5,515 nucleotides of DNA, taken from the NCBI GenBank assembly GCA_002348425.1, contig DEBE01000162.1:1-5515 (forward strand). The letters run 5' to 3'. Source of the DNA: Alphaproteobacteria bacterium UBA2964. GTDB taxonomy: Bacteria; Pseudomonadota; Alphaproteobacteria; MPNO01; UBA2964. Both the position numbers and the translations under genes were made by a program. Shown in pieces: positions 1 to 5,515 of the stretch (its first letter is position 1; the number at the start of each line of letters is the position of its first letter). The notes under the pieces are model-generated. The model ran no database searches, had not been told where the DNA came from, and saw nothing but the letters and a program-made list of their open reading frames with translations.

Positions 1-17
1 TCAGCGGTTAAATTCAT
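1..17 (-). CDS. Start of the next operon gene, probably cytochrome c oxidase subunit III (partial, 5 codons)
   Basis: An ATG at 17-15 overlaps the cox11 stop codon as ATGA. It opens a frame reading M-N-L-T-A before the window ends. A purine-rich stretch, AAGGGAAGAG at 34-25, lies upstream, with GAAGAG ending 7 bases before the ATG, a good Shine-Dalgarno position. In alphaproteobacterial cox operons the gene after ctaG/cox11 is usually coxC/ctaE (subunit III), and that is the basis for the name. Five residues cannot confirm it. The start signal is visible; the identity is inferred from gene order. Confidence 0.5.
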
Positions 18-622
18 TTTAGTACTCTTCCCTTAGTTAATTTATCATATCCGTTTACTTTTTTCACAACTAAATTAGCTGTATTATGCTCTTTTTTTTT
101 TACGGATTTAAAGAAAGTATATGACAAGGTGATGGTCTTAACATCATTCAAGCCGATATCTTCGTCGATAGCCGGATCAATATGAAACTGGACCGGAAAT
201 TCAACTGTTTGCCCTGCCTTTAAAATTTGTTCCGTAAAACAAAAACATTCAACCTTATTGAAATATTTTCCCGCCTTATTGGGCACAACGTTAAAAGTTG
301 CTGTACCTACTACATCATAATTCACAAGAGACTTCGCTCGGTAATAGGCTAAAACTGGCTCTCCTACCCGCACGGAAACCTTATTTTGCACCGGCCTAAA
401 ACTCCAAGGTAAATCAGTATTTATATCGGCGTTAAACCTCACGGTAACCTTGCGACCCAAAACCTTATCTGGATTACCTGCAGCAACCTGAGTTGTTCCT
501 CCATAGCCAGTCACTTTGCAAAATAATTCATAAAGAGGAACCGAATATGCCGTTAAAGTGAACATACAAGCTAAAATACAAAAAATCCCGAATACCGTAG
601 TTGTTTTACCTTTTCGAATCAT
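14..622 (-). CDS. ctaG: Cytochrome c oxidase assembly protein CtaG/Cox11 (CuB insertion)
   Basis: This 202-residue protein is a Cox11-family copper chaperone. The family delivers copper to the CuB site of oxidase subunit I on the periplasmic side of the inner membrane. Residues about 9-28 form one N-terminal membrane anchor. It is followed by the conserved VPLYELFCKVTGYGGTTQ block with Cys35, and then a beta-rich periplasmic domain. The CFCF copper-binding motif sits at 126-129 (Cys126, Cys128), preceded by the usual YFNKVE. Length and motif order are normal for the family; the lysine-rich tail after about residue 172 is not conserved family sequence. The ATG at 622 overlaps the stop of the small upstream gene (ATGA), and its own stop overlaps the next start the same way. 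An A10 run (bases 92-101) encodes the Lys-Lys-Lys at 175-177. The identification is secure. Confidence 0.97.
   Translation of the reverse strand: MIRKGKTTTVFGIFCILACMFTLTAYSVPLYELFCKVTGYGGTTQVAAGNPDKVLGRKVTVRFNADINTDLPWSFRPVQNKVSVRVGEPVLAYYRAKSLVNYDVVGTATFNVVPNKAGKYFNKVECFCFTEQILKAGQTVEFPVQFHIDPAIDEDIGLNDVKTITLSYTFFKSVKKKEHNTANLVVKKVNGYDKLTKGRVLK
25..34 (-). promoter_or_regulatory. Ribosome binding site for the gene starting at base 17
   Basis: AAGGGAAGAG on the minus strand lies inside the last codons of cox11 and ends 7 bases before the ATG at 17. With the ATGA overlap it supports a real, translationally coupled start rather than a chance ATG. Confidence 0.45.
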
Positions 623-750
623 GTACCTGATCCCATCCTAACGACCGAGATCACATAAAATAAAATTACCATACCAATAAGTACAATTAGTAATGCACGG
701 TTGCGCCTTTTTTGCCGAAGACCTTGATTTTCCTTTTTGTCCATAGTCAT
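619..750 (-). CDS. Small single-pass membrane protein in the CoxF position of the cox operon
   Basis: A 43-residue ORF lies between ctaB and cox11. It begins M-T-M-D-K-K-E-N-Q, has a strongly basic stretch (RQKRRNR, residues 12-18), then one hydrophobic helix (about 19-38) and a short tail, VVRMGSGT. The basic side before the helix predicts N-in topology. The stop overlaps the cox11 ATG by 4 bp. Alphaproteobacterial cox operons often carry a tiny CoxF-like protein exactly here, with this plan of a basic N-terminus and one helix ending near a K/R-M-G. Its role, presumably in oxidase assembly, is not established by anything visible. Starts are uncertain: ATG at 750 was chosen; ATG at 744 (41 aa) and GTG at 768, which overlaps the ctaB stop (49 aa), are in frame. 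None has a strong Shine-Dalgarno. The reality of the gene is well supported by position and overlap, the family name less so. Confidence 0.78.
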   Translation of the reverse strand: MTMDKKENQGLRQKRRNRALLIVLIGMVILFYVISVVRMGSGT

Positions 751-767
751 AAACCATTGATCACGCA

Positions 768-1679
768 CTAAAAACCTACGGCTTTATCTAGTACTAAAGT
801 TGTAAATATGAGAAATAAATAAAGTATTGAAAAAACAAATGTGAGGCGCGCATATTTTTCACTTGAATCACGATAAATTGCTAACGTTAAAGAAACAAAA
901 ACTAACCCCAAAAATGCGGCGATAAAACCATAAAACCAGCTAGACATGCCCGATAAAGTGGGCGCCAATGTAATAGGCACTAATAGCACCGTATAAAGTA
1001 TAATTTGCCGTTTAGTCTCCCGTTCACCAGCAACTACCGGCATCATAGGAACGCCTGCTTTTTCATAATCACCACGCCGATATAGTGCCAAAGCCCAAAA
1101 ATGAGGAGGGGTCCACATGAAAATAATAGCAAACAGAATGATCGAGCTTAAAGTAATATCACCGGTCACCGCTGACCAACCTACCATGGGAGGGAAAGCG
1201 CCCGCTGCTCCACCAATGACGATGTTTTGGGGAGTACGCCGTTTTAGCCATATCGTATAAACAAAAACATAAAAGCAAATAGTGAACGCTAACAACGCTG
1301 CTGCAGCCCATTCTACAGCTAAACCCATAACCATTACGGACCACGCTCCCAATGCAACCCCAAAACCAAGTGCCGCGCCGGGCTGTATCCTTCCATTTGG
1401 AATTGGTCGCGCTGCAGTACGATCCATGACAGCGTCAATATCTCTATCATACCACATATTAATGGCCCCTGAGGCGCCCGCTCCTACTGCTATGCACAAT
1501 ACCGCCACTATTGCAATGACTGGATGTATACTGCCCGGTGCTAAGTAAAGCCCAGCAAAGGCGGTAAAGACCACCAATGACATGACGCGAGGCTTTAATA
1601 ATGCAATGTAATCTTCAACGTCACCATCCGCCGATACAGTACCCGATAATGTTATGTTGGTAGACTTTTCAGACACCAT
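768..1679 (-). CDS. ctaB: Protoheme IX farnesyltransferase (heme O synthase)
   Basis: CtaB is an inner-membrane UbiA-superfamily prenyltransferase. It adds a farnesyl group from farnesyl diphosphate to the vinyl group of protoheme, giving heme O, the precursor of the heme A used by the oxidase encoded here. The 303-residue length is typical. The diphosphate/Mg-binding motif is NMWYDRDID at 74-82 (Asn74, Asp78, Asp82), followed by [13 protein letters not shown] (86-98). The family signature [12 protein letters not shown] covers 190-201, and a second polar motif, [12 protein letters not shown], covers 203-214. Hydrophobic segments fit the usual nine-helix plan. The conserved start ([15 protein letters not shown]) comes after a polar 20-residue leader; the ATG at 1679 is nevertheless supported by AAGGA 4 bases upstream. 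It lies 27 bp after coxA and 17 bp before the small CoxF-like ORF. A paralogue with another role is unlikely given the context. Confidence 0.97.
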   Translation of the reverse strand: MVSEKSTNITLSGTVSADGDVEDYIALLKPRVMSLVVFTAFAGLYLAPGSIHPVIAIVAVLCIAVGAGASGAINMWYDRDIDAVMDRTAARPIPNGRIQPGAALGFGVALGAWSVMVMGLAVEWAAAALLAFTICFYVFVYTIWLKRRTPQNIVIGGAAGAFPPMVGWSAVTGDITLSSIILFAIIFMWTPPHFWALALYRRGDYEKAGVPMMPVVAGERETKRQIILYTVLLVPITLAPTLSGMSSWFYGFIAAFLGLVFVSLTLAIYRDSSEKYARLTFVFSILYLFLIFTTLVLDKAVGF

Positions 1680-1683
1680 TCAA

Positions 1684-1688
1684 TCCTT
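1684..1688 (-). promoter_or_regulatory. Ribosome binding site of ctaB
   Basis: AAGGA on the minus strand lies 4 bases before the ATG at 1679, within the 27-bp gap after coxA. It supports the start that includes the 20-residue polar leader of CtaB. Confidence 0.6.
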
Positions 1689-1706
1689 AACCTACTCTAT
1701 GCATTA

Positions 1707-3311
<1,605 letters not shown>

Positions 3312-3327
3312 CTATTCACTTTCTTGC

Positions 3328-4206
3328 TTAACGTGGCGAGTTATTTAATTTAGCGACCTCACGCCGCTTTTGTTTTAATGGCTCTAAGCCAGCTGCCGCC
3401 CGCTGTGCGGTCACCCATTTTGCAAATTCCGACTTGGAGACAACCCGCACTTTGATAGGCATAAAACCATGATTTTGTCCGCAAAGTTCAGAACACTGAC
3501 CGTAGTAGGTCCCCATTTTTTTTACATTAAACCAGGTCTGATTTAGCCTACCAGGAACAGCGTCAATTTTAACTCCAAATGCCGGAACAGCCCAAGCATG
3601 CAAAACATCATTAGATGTAACCTGCACGCGAACGTTGGTGTTAACTGGCACAACGACTTCTGCGTCAGTTTCGAGTAACCTTTTTGGGTTGTTTATTTTA
3701 TTTTCTTTAGCCCATTGTTGTAGATCAGATTCCCCGATCATGTTTGCAACAAAAGAAAAGTTTCCGTGATCCGGATACTCATAACCCCAATTCCACTGAT
3801 TACCTATAGCTTTGATTGTCATATCCACTTTCGGCAATACATCGGCTTTATACAGTAATTTAAAAGATGGCACGGCAATTACGACTAAAATAATAACAGG
3901 AACTATAGTCCAAGCCATTTCGAGCGTGGCATGATGAGTTGTCTTTGATGGTACTGGATTTCTTTTAGCACTAAACTTCCACATGGTATAAAGTAAGAGT
4001 GCAAGGACAAATACCGTGATTAGTGTAATGATCACTAAAAGCAGGTCGTGAAAGTCATGCACGTCCTCCATTACGGAAGTCACCGCAGGCTGAAAATCTT
4101 TTTGCCAAGGCACCGCTGAAGAAGCTGAAACGCCTGTTATCATCAGTCCACTTGATAAACCTAAAATATTTAAAATCACTGCCGAAATAATCCTATTAAA
4201 CCTCAT
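3328..4206 (-). CDS. coxB: Cytochrome c oxidase subunit II (CuA subunit)
   Basis: Subunit II takes electrons from cytochrome c through the binuclear CuA centre in its periplasmic cupredoxin domain. Numbered from the ATG at 4206 (292 aa), residues 1-28 form a signal peptide (MRFNR, hydrophobic core, VSA then S). Two helices follow at about 54-76 and 98-119, then the CuA domain. CuA ligands are His203 (DVLHAW), Cys238, Glu240, Cys242, His246 and Met249 (CSELCGQNHGFM). Glu96 matches the K-channel glutamate and Asp200 lies in the cytochrome c docking region. The aromatic electron-entry motif reads NQWNWGYEYP (136-145), with Asn139 where the family normally has Tyr. The frame extends upstream to a TTG at 4239 (303 aa). 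I prefer the ATG because it gives a canonical signal peptide and avoids a rare start codon, but neither has a strong Shine-Dalgarno. It is the first gene of the minus-strand operon. Confidence 0.97.
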   Translation of the reverse strand: MRFNRIISAVILNILGLSSGLMITGVSASSAVPWQKDFQPAVTSVMEDVHDFHDLLLVIITLITVFVLALLLYTMWKFSAKRNPVPSKTTHHATLEMAWTIVPVIILVVIAVPSFKLLYKADVLPKVDMTIKAIGNQWNWGYEYPDHGNFSFVANMIGESDLQQWAKENKINNPKRLLETDAEVVVPVNTNVRVQVTSNDVLHAWAVPAFGVKIDAVPGRLNQTWFNVKKMGTYYGQCSELCGQNHGFMPIKVRVVSKSEFAKWVTAQRAAAGLEPLKQKRREVAKLNNSPR

Positions 4207-4242
4207 CCCTAAATCCCGTTTTCTGTCTGTAAGTTCCAAAAC

Positions 4243-4272
4243 ATTATCTTCGTTTTATGCAGTTAATAACAA
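4243..4272 (-). promoter_or_regulatory. Candidate promoter for the cox operon
   Basis: On the minus strand TTGTTA (4272-4267) and GATAAT (4248-4243) are 18 bp apart and match the housekeeping -35 and -10 boxes at 4 and 5 of 6 positions. The predicted transcript would start near 4236. That leaves a leader of about 30 bases before the ATG at 4206 and excludes the TTG at 4239. The surroundings are AT-rich, so chance matches are expected. Confidence 0.3.
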
Positions 4273-4370
4273 AATCTTCTAGTTCTAGTCATTTAATTCT
4301 GAAATCTTCAATAAAATTTTATGACATACTAACCCAAGCGGAGGGGCTGCTGATACCGTAAGCCGCCAAC

Positions 4371-4385
4371 GCGACCGTATGTCGC
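4371..4385. promoter_or_regulatory. Palindromic operator resembling PrrA/RegA-family binding sites
   Basis: The sequence shows GCGAC, five bases (CGTAT), then GTCGC: a perfect 5-bp inverted repeat. The PrrA/RegA/ActR/RegR response regulators of alphaproteobacteria are described as binding two blocks, GCGNC and GNCGC, separated by a variable gap, and they regulate aerobic oxidase and other redox genes. The site is 165 bp upstream of the coxB ATG and 88 bp upstream of the tldD GTG. No T tract follows on either strand, so it does not look like an intrinsic terminator. The assignment to this regulator family is inference from the consensus and the gene neighbourhood. Confidence 0.4.
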
Positions 4386-4460
4386 AACTGCAATAAAAAT
4401 AATTTGTTGGTGGTATTTTGCTTAGGTTTTTGGGTAAATTAATAAGCACGAATACTCTGA

Positions 4461-4465
4461 AAGGA
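4461..4465 (+). promoter_or_regulatory. Ribosome binding site of tldD
   Basis: AAGGA lies 7 bases before the GTG at 4473. It decides the start: the next in-frame ATG is at 4521, after 16 codons, and has no comparable site. Confidence 0.65.
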
Positions 4466-4472
4466 TTATCAA

Positions 4473-5515
4473 GTGACTATCTTAGAAATTACTGACCAAA
4501 TTTTCTTTAATAAAACCGAAATGGATCAGGCTAGGTTAGAAAGAATTGTAGATGATGTATTAGATAACACCGATGATGGCGAATTATTCATGGAATATCG
4601 ACAATCAGAAGGTTTATCGTTCGATGATGGACGTTTGCGGAGTGCGTCCTATGATACTACTCAAGGTTTTGGACTAAGAGCAATTTCTGGGGAAGCAGTG
4701 GGTTATTCCCATGCTTCAGAGCTTTCAGAGGAAGCTGTCAAGAGGGCTGCAAATACTGTCCGAGCTGTAAAAAGTGGGTATAGTGGTAAATCTGCAGAAG
4801 AACCTCGAGGTAGTAACCTATCTCTCTATACGGATATGAACCCATTGGGAGAGGTAAATTTTGAAGATAAGGTGGCTCTGCTTTCAGAAATTGACGCTTA
4901 CGCGAGGGCAAAAGATCGACGGGTAGCGCAGGTTTCTGCATCAATTTCCGGCGAATGGCAGGTAGTCCAAATAATACGCAAGGGCGGCAAGAGAATGGCA
5001 GACATTCGCCCGCTAGTTAGGCTCAACGTATCAATTGTAACTGTTGACGGAGACCGAATGGAAACAGGCAGCCATGGAATGGGTGCGCGCACGGGTTATT
5101 CTAAGTTTATTCAACCTGATAGTTGGAAACTACAAGTAGATGAAGCATTACGGCAAGCTATAATTAATCTTGATTCCGTTGACACACCTGCAGGAGAAAT
5201 GCAGGTAATCTTAGGGCCTGGTTGGCCAGGAATTCTTTTACATGAAGCGATTGGGCACGGACTGGAAGGAGATTTTAATCGAAAAAAAACATCCGCTTTT
5301 TCTGAATTATTGGGTAAACGCGTTGCTTCAAAAGGGGTAACTGTAGTTGATGATGGAACATTAAATAATCGTAGAGGGTCTCTTTCGATTGATGATGAAG
5401 GGACTCCAACATCTCAAACTGTATTGATTGAAGACGGTATCTTGGTTGGATATATGCAAGACCGCCAAAATGCACAACTTATGAATATGAAGCCCACCGG
5501 AAATGGCAGGCGCGA
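4473..5515 (+). CDS. tldD: Metalloprotease TldD (partial, right end cut off)
   Basis: TldD is a zinc metalloprotease that works with TldE/PmbA. The pair degrades unfolded peptides through a narrow chamber, and in enterobacteria it also matures microcin B17 and acts on CcdA. The frame is open from the GTG at 4473 to the window edge (347 codons plus 2 bases); family members are about 470-480 residues, so roughly a quarter is missing. The zinc motif HEAIGH is at 257-262 inside LLHEAIGHGLEGDF. Other family landmarks are FDDGRLRSASYDTTQGFGLRAI (about 50-71), the METGSHGMGARTGY stretch (about 197-210), DDGTL, DDEGTPTSQTVLIEDG, and PTGNGRR at the right edge. The third metal ligand, a C-terminal cysteine, lies outside the window. 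It is divergent from coxB. This tldD-coxB adjacency recurs in alphaproteobacteria, but no functional link to the oxidase is visible. Confidence 0.96.
   Translation, partial: MTILEITDQIFFNKTEMDQARLERIVDDVLDNTDDGELFMEYRQSEGLSFDDGRLRSASYDTTQGFGLRAISGEAVGYSHASELSEEAVKRAANTVRAVKSGYSGKSAEEPRGSNLSLYTDMNPLGEVNFEDKVALLSEIDAYARAKDRRVAQVSASISGEWQVVQIIRKGGKRMADIRPLVRLNVSIVTVDGDRMETGSHGMGARTGYSKFIQPDSWKLQVDEALRQAIINLDSVDTPAGEMQVILGPGWPGILLHEAIGHGLEGDFNRKKTSAFSELLGKRVASKGVTVVDDGTLNNRRGSLSIDDEGTPTSQTVLIEDGILVGYMQDRQNAQLMNMKPTGNGRR

Larger units (their letters stand above)
4207..4472. other. Divergent intergenic region between coxB and tldD
   Basis: This 266-bp region separates two divergent start codons and must hold promoters for both genes. 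Most is AT-rich, but 4333-4391 is about 64% GC and contains a perfect GCGAC/GTCGC palindrome. I found no tRNA, no convincing protein-coding frame and no terminator. Toward tldD the best promoter-like pair is TTGCTT at 4418-4423 with AATAAG at 4441-4446 (17-bp spacing), which is too weak to call separately. A 12-codon frame (4244-4209, minus strand) ends just before the coxB ATG and is probably chance. Confidence 0.7.

Noticed and set aside
1282..1548. 88-codon plus-strand open frame antisense to ctaB
   Set aside because: It lies entirely inside ctaB on the opposite strand, is low-complexity Ala/Thr/Pro-rich, shows no domain, and is a frame shadow of the real gene.
4209..4244. Leader peptide MFWNLQTENGI ending two bases before the coxB ATG
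   Set aside because: It has no strong ribosome binding site, no run of regulatory codons and no attenuator hairpin. If the candidate promoter is right, its ATG would not be transcribed.
4371..4385. The GCGAC/GTCGC hairpin as an intrinsic terminator
   Set aside because: The stem is only 5 bp, no T tract follows on either strand, and it sits between two divergent starts where no transcript should end.
5282..5289. A8 tract in tldD as a programmed frameshift site
   Set aside because: The TldD frame is continuous and motif-consistent through it, and there is no sign of an alternative product.
4738..5475. Minus-strand open frames opposite tldD (4738-4944, 4898-5092, 5275-5475)
   Set aside because: The plus strand is a continuous TldD frame with family motifs throughout; these opposite frames have no recognisable features.

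Overview
The window carries the core of an aa3-type cytochrome c oxidase operon, with a divergently transcribed tldD on the other side of a short intergenic region. The CtaB, CoxA and CoxB sequence types, the divergent tldD next to coxB, and the order coxB-coxA-ctaB-coxF-ctaG-(coxC) all point to an alphaproteobacterium. The base composition is AT-rich (roughly 40% GC by eye), so it is not one of the high-GC rhizobial or Rhodobacter genomes. I cannot assign a genus from sequence alone.

Layout, right to left on the minus strand: coxB (subunit II, CuA) at 3328-4206; coxA (subunit I, heme a/a3-CuB) at 1707-3308; ctaB (heme O synthase) at 768-1679; a 43-residue single-pass membrane protein at 619-750 matching the CoxF slot; ctaG/cox11 (CuB insertion) at 14-622; and the first five codons of a further gene, probably coxC (subunit III), running off the left edge from base 17. 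Gaps between genes are 27 bp or less. Both ends of cox11 use 4-bp ATGA stop/start overlaps, so the set reads as one transcript with translational coupling at its distal end.

On the plus strand, tldD starts with GTG at 4473 and is still open at the right edge. About 347 codons are present, including the HExxxH metalloprotease motif.

The 266-bp divergent region (4207-4472) is AT-rich except for a GC-rich island at about 4333-4391. Inside the island is a perfect inverted repeat, GCGAC-N5-GTCGC (4371-4385). It matches the two-block consensus described for the PrrA/RegA/ActR family of redox response regulators, which control respiratory oxidase genes in alphaproteobacteria. This is the most testable regulatory observation in the window.

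Together the operon encodes two catalytic subunits, the enzyme starting heme A synthesis (CtaB makes heme O), and the copper chaperone for CuB (Cox11). Nothing in the genes indicates a wholly new system. The points worth a second look are the small ORF, the redox-regulator-like palindrome in its GC island, a Tyr-to-Asn change in the CuA-side aromatic motif of CoxB, and an A10 tract near the end of cox11.
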